Positions 9,347 through 18,127 of a stretch of DNA of 64,000 bases are shown here, piece after piece. The stretch's first letter is position 1. Each line of letters begins with the position of its first letter. The stretch comes from a bacterium (GTDB taxonomy: Bacteria; Planctomycetota; Planctomycetia; Planctomycetales; Planctomycetaceae): contig WGME01000011.1 in the NCBI GenBank assembly GCA_016125225.1, forward strand, positions 1 through 64,000, read 5' to 3'. The notes under the pieces are model-generated. The model was not told the DNA's origin. It ran no database searches and saw only the letters and a list, made by a program, of their open reading frames with translations. The translations under genes were made by a program, and so were the position numbers.

Positions 9347-9395
9347 GCGGTCATAATTGACCCTTTTAAATCGCAACGGCAAGATTATTGACCGC
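9347..9395. promoter_or_regulatory. Inverted repeat in divergent intergenic region (candidate operator)
   Basis: GCGGTCATAATTGA ... ATTATTGACCGC. Confidence 0.45.
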
Positions 9396-10209
9396 ATGTA
9401 TCAGAGTTATGAGGTCCAATGTGAACAGAAAAGAAGTATTCCGAGACCGCTTCAGAGAGGTCATTGACCACCACAAGCGGATACATCACCTGAACTTGGT
9501 GGGGATCGCTGCCAGAGCCGACGTATCGCTCAGGTGGGTACGCCGTCTGGTTTCGGAAGGGGTCAGCCATGTCAGGGGCGAACACAAAGCCCAGCTAGAC
9601 AAGTTGTGCGGCTATCTCGGTATCAGCCCCAGCCAGCTATGGGAACAAGAACCGCTGGCACCTGAACCGACCGCCATGCAGCAACGCAAAGGCTTGGACG
9701 CATTCAGCACCGACGAGCTATCCGCCAACCTGTCACTAGCTCGTATGGTGGCACTCGGCTTGATCCATGAAGCCACCGAGGATCACAAGGTCAATCGGTC
9801 AAGACTCTGGTACACGCTGCAACTGTTTGTAGGGCGACTGCAAGAGGAGATCACCAAGGAACTGAACCAAGAGCTAGAGATACCGCCGCCCACGATGTAC
9901 ACAATGCTTTCGAGACGAATTGACCTGTACGAATACGGCACGATCAGCCGCCACCGTCTCATGTCGATTGTCTCGAACATTCTAAAGGTTCTGGACGTAC
10001 CGCTATCAGAGGCAGAAGAGTTTGACCGAGCGATCAGGGAAGAATTGACGTGCAGACCTTACAACACCTTCCAGAAAGATGACACCTTGGCAGCAGCGAT
10101 CATCAAGCGGTTTCTGACGGGGAAAGACCCCGAAGACTACCGCCGTGATCCTGATGACGATGGCGAAACCCCAGAGGAGGCGATCAGAACCGCCTTACAA
10201 AGTTTGTAA
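9388..10209 (+). CDS. HTH regulator (candidate phage repressor)
   Basis: LNLVGIAARADVSLRWVRRLVSEGVSHVRGEHKAQLDKLCGYLGISPSQLWE; divergent arrangement; N-terminal start uncertain. Confidence 0.6.
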   Translation: MTACIRVMRSNVNRKEVFRDRFREVIDHHKRIHHLNLVGIAARADVSLRWVRRLVSEGVSHVRGEHKAQLDKLCGYLGISPSQLWEQEPLAPEPTAMQQRKGLDAFSTDELSANLSLARMVALGLIHEATEDHKVNRSRLWYTLQLFVGRLQEEITKELNQELEIPPPTMYTMLSRRIDLYEYGTISRHRLMSIVSNILKVLDVPLSEAEEFDRAIREELTCRPYNTFQKDDTLAAAIIKRFLTGKDPEDYRRDPDDDGETPEEAIRTALQSL

Positions 10210-10213
10210 GGTC
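10191..10213. promoter_or_regulatory. Dispersed palindrome copy 2
   Basis: CGCCTTACAA-AGT-TTGTAAGGTC; supplies the HTH gene stop codon. Confidence 0.8.
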
Positions 10214-10218
10214 TGCCG

Positions 10219-10440
10219 TTAAGCATCTTGGTTAGATGGTGGGTTCGATGCTAACCACTGCTGAGCCTCTTGAACGAAAGTTTCAAGGCGACTTCGTTTG
10301 AGAAAGAGGACACACGCCTCATCGTTATGTGTCCAAATCGTAACTTCAACCTGTCGCTTCTGGTTGCTGTCAATGTGTACTTTGATGTCCGCTGGGTCAT
10401 CCTTGATGCCGCTGAACTCGATACGACCAAACTTGACCAT
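10219..10440 (-). CDS. Small hypothetical protein
   Basis: 73-aa ORF with plausible composition. Confidence 0.4.
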   Translation of the reverse strand: MVKFGRIEFSGIKDDPADIKVHIDSNQKRQVEVTIWTHNDEACVLFLKRSRLETFVQEAQQWLASNPPSNQDA

Positions 10441-10602
10441 GATGCTTCCCCTCGATTGACGTTATGCTGATTTGAATGGCGTATATCACAATGTCATGAA
10501 GACCTGATGAACAAGGCGGTGTTTCGCTGTCCGTAAGCCCTTCCAATGCTCTGCCCCCCTGTTCTGACCCGTTTTCGCCTCTATCGTGCGTTATCGAGCG
10601 AA

Positions 10603-10821
10603 TTAGAGGGTGTTTTGAGGCATCTTTCCCAAGAGCCTGACCACGTAACGGCGATGGTCTAGGGCTTGTTCGATGATGGCTGGCTGTAAGGGAGACTTGC
10701 CGACCCTGACCTTGATACAGACCCCTTGCATCAACCCCTGTAGTTTCTGTTCCACTGTCTTGGGGATTGTCAGGTTGTCTCTGGTTTTGATGTTGTCTTG
10801 GGGGTTCTGCTGTCTGGTCAT
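10603..10821 (-). CDS. Small hypothetical protein
   Basis: 72-aa ORF. Confidence 0.35.
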   Translation of the reverse strand: MTRQQNPQDNIKTRDNLTIPKTVEQKLQGLMQGVCIKVRVGKSPLQPAIIEQALDHRRYVVRLLGKMPQNTL

Positions 10822-11493
10822 GTCTCTCGCCCTATATCTTCTATTCCATTTTCTAAATCCTCAGTACGTACCACCCCCTTGTGGACGCTGCCCCGCCACG
10901 GAGTAAGGGTTAGGTGTTGCCTCAGGTCTGGGTATCCCGTCTCTGGTTTACCGCTAGGGTTGTGCCAGTTAGGTGTTCCCTCCCAACAAAAGGTGTTGGT
11001 CCTGTGGGGTTTCCCGACTACTTCCTCATCCTACTTATCAGAAGACAAGTAGAAATGCTCCTTAGTATGGGTATAGCTATCAGACTGACTCACCCAGACA
11101 AGACTGAAATGAGATACTCCGTCTGACCCACGGCTACACATCGAGACCCATTGCCAGAGTCTCCACCCACTTGCCACCTGACCCCGTAGGATCAACAAGT
11201 CATGTCACCACGGCTTGTGACTGGTTACTTGCCGTTGCATCGGCTTGGACCAATCCTGCCCGTACCTACCCGAAACTGCCCCGAATAGGTGGAGTGCTTG
11301 TGTCTACATCCAGCCAACCGCCCGGCATGGCAAATGGTGCCTGTCAGAGTGCCAGTCTATCACCATGAGATGTAGTGCATGGTGAGGGGCAGGGTAACCC
11401 GTCCAAGAGTTACCTGTCTGGCAATATGTCTATCGCCAGCATGAAAGTATTATAGTGCGGTCGCTTCATTTTTTGAAGATGCGGTGTTTTTTC

Positions 11494-11533
11494 TTTTGGT
11501 CCCAAAGTTCGACAAGACAACTTTTGGACCAAA
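11494..11533. repeat. Inverted repeat, 15-bp arms with 1 mismatch
   Basis: TTTGGTCCCAAAGTT-CGACAAGAC-AACTTTTGGACCAAA. Confidence 0.65.
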
Positions 11534-11718
11534 TCTCCCATAAGCCTTATGGTTATAAGACAGAACTATAAGTAACTGACTCATGCAGAATACATAAAAT
11601 AATGATAAAATGGCGATTCAGGTGCAAAGAGGCAGAAACCACGGAAGACGTTTGGGGAAAAGTCAGAAGCCCCGATGTTCTCGGCAGGTAGCATCTGCAC
11701 GAGGGCGGCAGAGAATTT

Positions 11719-12327
11719 CTAGCATTTAGATTCAAGTAGTTGTGCTTCATCAATTATCCGTTGTCCAATCGCACGAACCTGATGGTGGTTGAGCCCTTCG
11801 TCGATGTCACAGGATATGGTGATCTGAGTTCCAAGTTCGGCAAGAAGTGAATTTACTTTCGAGACTTCTGAAATGATATTGATGCGAACGGTCCTTGTGA
11901 TTGACAGCATGGTTCTGGTTTCCTGCCCGTGTTCATCCGGGCTGGGACGTTTCATAAGGTCTACGAGCAAACCGGCAATAGTCTGACGCATCGTAAACAA
12001 CGCTTGTGCTGCCTTTTGGGAGCGATTCTTATCAATTAGCTTGGCATTGGCAGCATCTAAGTCTTGCATCAGGCGGCGACCTGCATCTCCACCTTTGAAG
12101 TATAAATCAACGATTACTCTTAGAGGCACTAGAACAATCGCTGCCAATGTCCCAAGAAGCACAGCATCTTTGCTGGCGGTGTCGTACAGCTTGATAGCTG
12201 TCACCGCAAAGCCACCTACATACAAACCCAATGTAGAGAGAGAAATAATGAATTTAGCACGCTCACTTGGAAGTGCTGGTGACCACCGTGCTCTGTCTGC
12301 CCAGAAATCGAGCATCGTGTGTTTCAT
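11719..12327 (-). CDS. Membrane protein, two predicted TM segments
   Basis: MKHTMLDFWADRARW...FIISLSTLGLYVGGFAVTAIKLYD...VLLGTLAAIVLVPLRVIVDLYF. Confidence 0.6.
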   Translation of the reverse strand: MKHTMLDFWADRARWSPALPSERAKFIISLSTLGLYVGGFAVTAIKLYDTASKDAVLLGTLAAIVLVPLRVIVDLYFKGGDAGRRLMQDLDAANAKLIDKNRSQKAAQALFTMRQTIAGLLVDLMKRPSPDEHGQETRTMLSITRTVRINIISEVSKVNSLLAELGTQITISCDIDEGLNHHQVRAIGQRIIDEAQLLESKC

Positions 12328-12345
12328 ATCGTGACTTCGCCTATT

Positions 12346-12639
12346 ATGCCCTCGAAACTCTGCCCCCATTGCGGTCACACCTACACGGATCGACCGTGTT
12401 GCAAGCTGTCTGCCCCCAGACCCGCCTACCATAGCCTCTACCGTTCGGACTGGTGGAAGCGGGTTCGGGTTCAGGTTCTTGCCACTGATCCGGTTTGCCG
12501 TGTCTGCACGAACGCAATCGCCACCGAAGTAGATCACATCATCCCGCACCGTGGCAACTGTGACCTGTTTCATGACCTCGATAACCTGCAACCCATCTGC
12601 CACCGCTGCCACACGGGAAAATCAGGGCGTGGCGGATAG
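12346..12639 (+). CDS. HNH endonuclease
   Basis: CPHCGHTYTDRPCC..., VCRVCTNAIATEVDHIIPHRGNCDLFHDLDNLQPICHRCHTGKSGRG. Confidence 0.85.
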   Translation: MPSKLCPHCGHTYTDRPCCKLSAPRPAYHSLYRSDWWKRVRVQVLATDPVCRVCTNAIATEVDHIIPHRGNCDLFHDLDNLQPICHRCHTGKSGRGG

Positions 12640-12693
12640 ATAGACGTGGACGATGCCACAGTGGTCACACACAGATCACACGACAACGCCGCA

Positions 12694-12716
12694 GACATTA
12701 CAAAAGTTGTAAGGTC
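12694..12716. promoter_or_regulatory. Dispersed palindrome copy 3
   Basis: GACATTACAA-AAG-TTGTAAGGTC. Confidence 0.8.
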
Positions 12717-13213
12717 GATGGTTGCAGACAGAGGAGTAGCTGCCGTGCTCTATGTGTCAAGCTGGATTGTGCTGTGTCTTGTGAGTGAATGTCGATATGT
12801 CGGCGAAATCGTTGCAGACGGAAAGGTTTCGCCGGTTGCTGCAACCTGCCGTATCTTCCCAGTCTCTTTTTATGCTCAATTATCTTGGAGTTAACCGAAA
12901 AAGGTTGTGCTTACTCGGAAGGAGTTGTGCCTTACGACAGAGGAGTGATCCGAATGAGAAAGAAGCAGCGGATGCTTGTCCATTCTAAACGAGGTAGCAA
13001 GCTCGGACCAAGCATGGTTGCAAGTCTGTGTGTGGTTTCGTTTCTGAGTCTGCTTCTGCTGATCATCATCAATTCGTTCGGATACTAAATATTGATTAAG
13101 GCTATGCATACCTAAACATTAGACACAGGGTCATTTTCTCCGTGCGTGAGGACGGAACAACGCCCGCTGCCCTTACCGTTTTTTTTGATCCTCGCCCGAC
13201 GCCTATTAACGCC

Positions 13214-13522
13214 ATGAAACTGAACCGTAAAGCCGCCGCCTATCGCAAGTTGCTCGAACGGGACTACCCATCAAGTCCGCTGGTCGATGTGGTGGCTGAT
13301 ACCCTTGCCCGTTACGAAGAGTGCAAGACCATCGTTGAGGCGGACGGCTTGTTACCGAATGGGAAACCACATCCGCTCCTGACCCAACTGCGAAGCCTTG
13401 CCCAAACGGTGACCTCAGCTATCAAGGTCATGCCGCAACCGAAAGAGACACCCCAGAGCGAAAGCACCCTGACTAAGTTACTCAACCGTAAACCCCGTGG
13501 CACCAAACACCCCGACAATTGA
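13214..13522 (+). CDS. Probable terminase small subunit
   Basis: Position before TerL, HNH-TerS-TerL order; MKLNRKAAAYRKLLERDYPSSPLVDVVADTLARYEECKTIVE. Confidence 0.6.
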   Translation: MKLNRKAAAYRKLLERDYPSSPLVDVVADTLARYEECKTIVEADGLLPNGKPHPLLTQLRSLAQTVTSAIKVMPQPKETPQSESTLTKLLNRKPRGTKHPDN

Positions 13523-15110
13523 ACTGCCGACCGACGCCGCAGCCATCCGTGAAGGGTGTTTCCTTGACCTCAGTTATGGGGAATATGTCTGTGAAGTTGT
13601 CGAGTCGATTTGCACCCTGACCACGGGAAAGTTTCAGGGACAACCGATAACCCTACTCCCGTGGCAACGTCGGTTGATTCACACGCTGTACGGTTGGCGA
13701 ACCAAGGGCAACCGCCGACGCTTCACCACGGCACACGTCTGGATACCTCGCAAGAACGGCAAGACCGAACTCGCCGCCGCCCTGACGTTGTACCATCTGC
13801 TGTTCGACCACGAAGCGAACCCCAACATCTACTTTGCCGCCAGCAGCATCGACCAAGCCAATCTTGCCTATCTGGCGACCACCAATTTCATCCTGAACAA
13901 TGCCGACATCAGGAAAGCGACTTGGTTACGGCGGCATATCAAGCGTATCGAGATCGTCCGCAACGGCACCTATCCTGCTGGTGGTTTCTGTCAGGTTCTC
14001 TCAGGATCAGGCAGAGCCAAGCAAGGTTTGAATTGTTCTTTTGCGGTCGCTGATGAGGTCGCCGAGTGGGGCAACCGTGAACTCTATGACGCCATCAAAT
14101 TGAGCATGGCGGCACGGTCGGAACCCCTGATGCTGACCATTTCCACGGCGGGGTATGACAAGTCCGGCATCGGGATCGGGTACGAGTTGTACCGATACAG
14201 CAAGCGAATCCAGTCTGGTGAGATCATCGACGACTACCGCACGTTGCCCGTCATCTACGAAGCCCCAGAGGAATCAGACTGGACAGACCTTGAAGAATGC
14301 AAAAGTTGTAATCCGTCATTCGGACACATCACGCAACCTGAGTTCTACACGCAACTCCTGACCGAAGCCAAAAACGAACCGATGAAGGAAGCCGCCTATC
14401 GGACGTTCCATCTGAACCAGTGGGTGGGCAACGCCAAGACTTGGTTACCGTCACTGTGGTGGTCGAAGTGTGCCGACACATTTACGGCTGATGATTTCGA
14501 CGGTCAGCCGTGCGTGATCGGCGTAGACCTCAGTATGCGGCATGACCTGACGGCGTATGTCTGCCTGTTCGAGCGGAATGGTCACTACTACGCCTTGCCG
14601 AGGTTCTTTATTCCTGAAACCTCAGCACAGGAACAGCAGATCAGGAGCAAGATACCGTACCTGAGTTGGTCGAAGGCGGATCAGATCACCCTCACACCCG
14701 GAGAGAGCATTTTTTACCGAGCGGTGAAAGAGTCGCTCGAAGATGACCTAAGCCGCTTCGATGTGCTGGAACTCCGCTTTGACCCGTATGGAGCGAAAGC
14801 CCTGATTGAGTCTATCGAGCAGGATCACATCGTCAGTTGTGTGGAGGTCAGGCAGAGCCGCCCGCACATGTCCCCCGCTACGGTCGAGTTCTACAACTGG
14901 ATCAAGGAAGGGGTGTTCCACCATCCGAACAACCCCGTGTTGAACTGGAACGCACAGAACGCCGTCGCCAGAGAGGACAACTTAGGCAGACCGCTCGTGG
15001 AAAAAGGGAAGTGTCTGCAACGGGTGGACGGGATCACGGCAAGCATCATCGCCGCCACGTATCACACTCGGTATCAGGACGATGAACCGGCGAGGTATCT
15101 GGTTGTCTAA
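13497..15110 (+). CDS. terL: Phage terminase large subunit
   Basis: LLPWQRRLIHTLYGWRTKGNRRRFTTAHVWIPRKNGKTELAAAL, FAVADEVAEW, nuclease-type VIGVDLSMRHDLTA. Confidence 0.92.
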   Translation: MAPNTPTIELPTDAAAIREGCFLDLSYGEYVCEVVESICTLTTGKFQGQPITLLPWQRRLIHTLYGWRTKGNRRRFTTAHVWIPRKNGKTELAAALTLYHLLFDHEANPNIYFAASSIDQANLAYLATTNFILNNADIRKATWLRRHIKRIEIVRNGTYPAGGFCQVLSGSGRAKQGLNCSFAVADEVAEWGNRELYDAIKLSMAARSEPLMLTISTAGYDKSGIGIGYELYRYSKRIQSGEIIDDYRTLPVIYEAPEESDWTDLEECKSCNPSFGHITQPEFYTQLLTEAKNEPMKEAAYRTFHLNQWVGNAKTWLPSLWWSKCADTFTADDFDGQPCVIGVDLSMRHDLTAYVCLFERNGHYYALPRFFIPETSAQEQQIRSKIPYLSWSKADQITLTPGESIFYRAVKESLEDDLSRFDVLELRFDPYGAKALIESIEQDHIVSCVEVRQSRPHMSPATVEFYNWIKEGVFHHPNNPVLNWNAQNAVAREDNLGRPLVEKGKCLQRVDGITASIIAATYHTRYQDDEPARYLVV

Positions 15111-15142
15111 CTCAGCTAACTTAGCTAACTCAGCTAACTACA
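15107..15142. repeat. 9-bp tandem repeat x4 (CTAACTCAG) at the terL stop
   Basis: CTAACTCAG CTAACTTAG CTAACTCAG CTAACTACA. Confidence 0.8.
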
Positions 15143-15496
15143 TTTACTCAGTAAAGTCATTCCAAGAAAATACTTACAGCGTGTTGACGTTATTGTTTCA
15201 GCGGATACAATGCCCCATCCCCAAAGCGGAAGGAGGTCGTCACATGTAAAACGCTAAAATGGTCACACTCGCCAAATTGATGCAGCGGACCTACTATTTC
15301 TCTGAAAGTTATTGTTAGAAAGAACCAATTCATGAAAAATCTGAAGACAGATTGGCTCAAACAATGTTTCTCTCTTTTAAGTTCGAAAAGAAGAAAACCA
15401 AAAATTCCGATACGTTGAGTTGCTCTTTTGAGATTGACATCTGGAAGCTGCTCTTCATCGCTGACTTCCTTGGTCATTTAATCCCGTAGTACTGGC

Positions 15497-15530
15497 GGCG
15501 GTGGAAGGACATTTCTTCCACCGCCGTTTT
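15497..15530 (+). terminator. Rho-independent terminator
   Basis: GGCGGTGGAAG-GACATTT-CTTCCACCGCC-GTTTTCTTT. Confidence 0.8.
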
Positions 15531-15716
15531 CTTTCCACGTCCCCTACAGGAATCTCACAATCTATCAGAATGACGAGCCTGCGAAGTACCTGATAGAAAG
15601 ATGGTTGAGACTGTTTTCGATTTTCTGAATTGTCAAACAGGATTCGCCCTTGTCAGTATTCTCAAACGCCCTAGATTGGCTACAGACCGAACCAACACCT
15701 TCAAAGGAGTGACGTT

Positions 15717-16001
15717 ATGCCGGAAGAGCTATCGGATTATCACAAGCCAGCCTCCCCGATAGCAGAGGGGAACTATTCAATCCATGAAATTCGCCAGATT
15801 ACCGGAAAGACCGTAAAAAAGGTGGAGTATGGGAATCGCAAATCGATTTCTGGCGTACACGAAAGCGAACTGATTTTGCTTCACTTTACAGACGGAACTT
15901 CACTGTCCCTCATGACTGGAAGCAATGCCAAGAACATTTTGGACAAGCCAGAATCTCTTCATGTAGATTTTATGCTGCAATGGGTTAAACCTAAAGAGTG
16001 A
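15717..16001 (+). CDS. Hypothetical phage protein
   Basis: 94-aa ORF with SD AAAGGAG. Confidence 0.6.
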   Translation: MPEELSDYHKPASPIAEGNYSIHEIRQITGKTVKKVEYGNRKSISGVHESELILLHFTDGTSLSLMTGSNAKNILDKPESLHVDFMLQWVKPKE

Positions 16002-16022
16002 ATATCTGACTGAGCAGTCCAG

Positions 16023-16055
16023 TGGCGTCAAGGGATTTTCCTTTGACGCCATTTT
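16023..16055 (+). terminator. Hairpin terminator upstream of portal
   Basis: TGGCGTCAA...TTGACGCCATTTT. Confidence 0.65.
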
Positions 16056-16056
16056 C

Positions 16057-16090
16057 GTGTCCACGTCCCATACATAGGACATGTGGACAC
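16057..16090 (+). promoter_or_regulatory. Hairpin enclosing portal SD and start codon
   Basis: GTGTCCAC-GTCC-CATACATA-GGAC-AT-GTGGACAC; ATG at 16081. Confidence 0.6.
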
Positions 16091-17433
16091 AATTACGAAA
16101 CCTCTATTACGCCCTGTCGAATCCCAGAGCCGCAACGCTTCTCTCTGGCATCAGCACGCCCATTCCCGATATTTCGGTCACACGGGAAACCGTACTCGGC
16201 TACCCCGCCGTGTGGGCAGCGGTCAATCTGATCAGCCAGACCGTCGCCAAGCTGAAACCCTATCCTTACAAGCGGATTGACGACACAGGTCGAAAACTCG
16301 ACCGCCGCCACCAAGCCTACCCGCTACTGGCGAATAAGGCGTCCCGCTACGTTTCGGCTTCCAACTTCCGCTTGGACATGACTGCGTTAGCCCTGATTCA
16401 CGGCAACGCTTACGCATGGGTCAGACGCAACTCTTTGGGCGAACCCGAAGAACTGGTGATTCTTGATCCACGGTCCAGTTACTTCGACCAGATGACAGGG
16501 GTCTACCGCAGCACGGTCTACACTGACCAACAGCCCAATACCGTGCAAATCCTGCCCGAAAATGTGATTCACATTCGGGGTCTGGGTGGCGATGGCATCA
16601 ATGGGTATCCCGTCGTCAGCATTCTCGCCGATGCTCTCAGTAACTCGCTGGCATTGCAGAAAACTTCGGTCTACAGCTTCGGGAACAGTATGCACCCCAG
16701 CGGTGTGATCGAGACCCCGAACACCATCACGAAGAACGTAGACGAACTCAACCAACTACACGAGTCTATCGAGAAGAAATATGCCGGTCTGAGCAAAGCC
16801 GGAAAACTGATGCTGTTGCAAGGGGGACTCAGCTACAAGCCCGTCACCTTCAACGCCGAAGAAATGCAGTTCCTACAGTCCCGTGAATTCGACCTCCGAA
16901 CGATTGCCCTGATCTTCGGTCTCGGTGGTTGCGTCCACAAGTTGGCATCGTCAGTCAATTCGTCCTACGGCAGTATTGAAGCCGCATCCCTCGAATTCCT
17001 AGACGCTATCGACTTCTGGCTCTGCCAATGGGAGACCGAACTCTCTGACAAGTTGCTGACCGAACGCCAGAAAGACAACGACAGTCATTACATTGAATTC
17101 AACCGAGAAGCCCTGATCCGTATGGACATGTTGAACAAGGTCAATGCCATCGTGACCCAACGCAATAACGGTCTGTTGAATACGGATGAAGCACGAGCCT
17201 TGCTGAATCTGTCCCCACTGCCTGACGAACTTGGCGAGACCTACTATCTCCCTGCGAACCTCGTGCCGATGGGTCAGGAGAACGCAGACCCGCAGACCAT
17301 TGACCCCGATCAGGACAGTACGCCGCTGGAATTGCAGCAACAGCTAGACGCTACGGCAGGACAGGGGGGCAAAGAAGACGACCTTACAAAAGTTGTAATG
17401 TCCGAAACACAGGAGACAACCCCCGATGAGTAA
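16081..17433 (+). CDS. Phage portal protein (HK97 family)
   Basis: YPAVWAAVNLISQTVAKLKPYPYKR...GNAYAWVRRNSLGEPEELVILDP...DALSNSLALQKTSVYSFGNSMHPSGVIETP. Confidence 0.93.
   Translation: MWTQLRNLYYALSNPRAATLLSGISTPIPDISVTRETVLGYPAVWAAVNLISQTVAKLKPYPYKRIDDTGRKLDRRHQAYPLLANKASRYVSASNFRLDMTALALIHGNAYAWVRRNSLGEPEELVILDPRSSYFDQMTGVYRSTVYTDQQPNTVQILPENVIHIRGLGGDGINGYPVVSILADALSNSLALQKTSVYSFGNSMHPSGVIETPNTITKNVDELNQLHESIEKKYAGLSKAGKLMLLQGGLSYKPVTFNAEEMQFLQSREFDLRTIALIFGLGGCVHKLASSVNSSYGSIEAASLEFLDAIDFWLCQWETELSDKLLTERQKDNDSHYIEFNREALIRMDMLNKVNAIVTQRNNGLLNTDEARALLNLSPLPDELGETYYLPANLVPMGQENADPQTIDPDQDSTPLELQQQLDATAGQGGKEDDLTKVVMSETQETTPDE
17380..17402. promoter_or_regulatory. Dispersed palindrome copy 4
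   Basis: GACCTTACAA-AAG-TTGTAATGTC near the portal 3' end, upstream of the protease start. Confidence 0.8.
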
Positions 17434-17980
17434 ACCCGAATACCGCAGCCTTGCCGTGATGCCGACCACCACTGACCAGACGATCCAAGGTTATGCCGCC
17501 ACCTATTGGGACGGCACCGCTGATACCGAGTTCCGCCAAGGTCGCTTTGTGGAACGCCTCTTGCCGGACTCACTCGAACTCAGCCCAGCCCTGTATGCCT
17601 GTCTGGATCATGATGACTCAAGGGTGCTGGATCATGTGAAAGCCACCTTGACGACCGTGCTGGATGCCAGAGGCTTGGCGTATGCGTTTCCGTTGCGGGA
17701 ACAAGACCCCGACCATAGCACGCTCAAAGCCAAACTCGACGGCGGCTTGATCACGGGTTCTTCGGTGGCGTTCGTGATCACGGACGAAGACTGGAAACGG
17801 GAACGCACCGATCAGGTGCGTTACGTCAAGCGGGCAACCGTTTTGCATGTCTCGCCTGTCTATATCCCAGCGTATCCCGCCACCAGTGCAGACCTTCGCA
17901 GCCAACAGAATCTTTCCGCCTTGTACCAGAAATATCAGACAAATCTGCGAGTGGCACGCTTACATAAACTGGCGTTGTAG
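17426..17980 (+). CDS. HK97-family prohead protease
   Basis: IQGYAATYWDGTAD...RFVERLLPDSLE...ALYACLDHDDSRVL...GGLITGSSVAFV. Confidence 0.88.
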   Translation: MSKPEYRSLAVMPTTTDQTIQGYAATYWDGTADTEFRQGRFVERLLPDSLELSPALYACLDHDDSRVLDHVKATLTTVLDARGLAYAFPLREQDPDHSTLKAKLDGGLITGSSVAFVITDEDWKRERTDQVRYVKRATVLHVSPVYIPAYPATSADLRSQQNLSALYQKYQTNLRVARLHKLAL

Positions 17981-18019
17981 TCCAGCCTCGAACAACGCCT
18001 GCCATCTTTGTTTGACCGA

Positions 18020-18060
18020 CCGCAGACCATCACGTTAGCCCCGATGGTCTGCGGTTTTTT
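18020..18060 (+). terminator. Rho-independent terminator upstream of capsid
   Basis: CCGCAGACCATC...GATGGTCTGCGG-TTTTTT. Confidence 0.85.
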
Positions 18061-18096
18061 GTTGCCCGTTACAAAACTTGCATTCTAGAACCCTAG

Positions 18097-18123
18097 ATAC
18101 CTCACACCTATCCCATGTGAGGT
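18097..18123 (+). promoter_or_regulatory. Hairpin enclosing major capsid SD
   Basis: TACCTCACA-CCTATCCCA-TGTGAGGTA, ATG at 18128. Confidence 0.6.
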
Positions 18124-18127
18124 AAGT

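Noticed and set aside
15190-15477. 95-aa minus-strand ORF between terL and terminator
   Set aside because: Aromatic-rich, low-complexity translation with no start/RBS support; not called as a gene.
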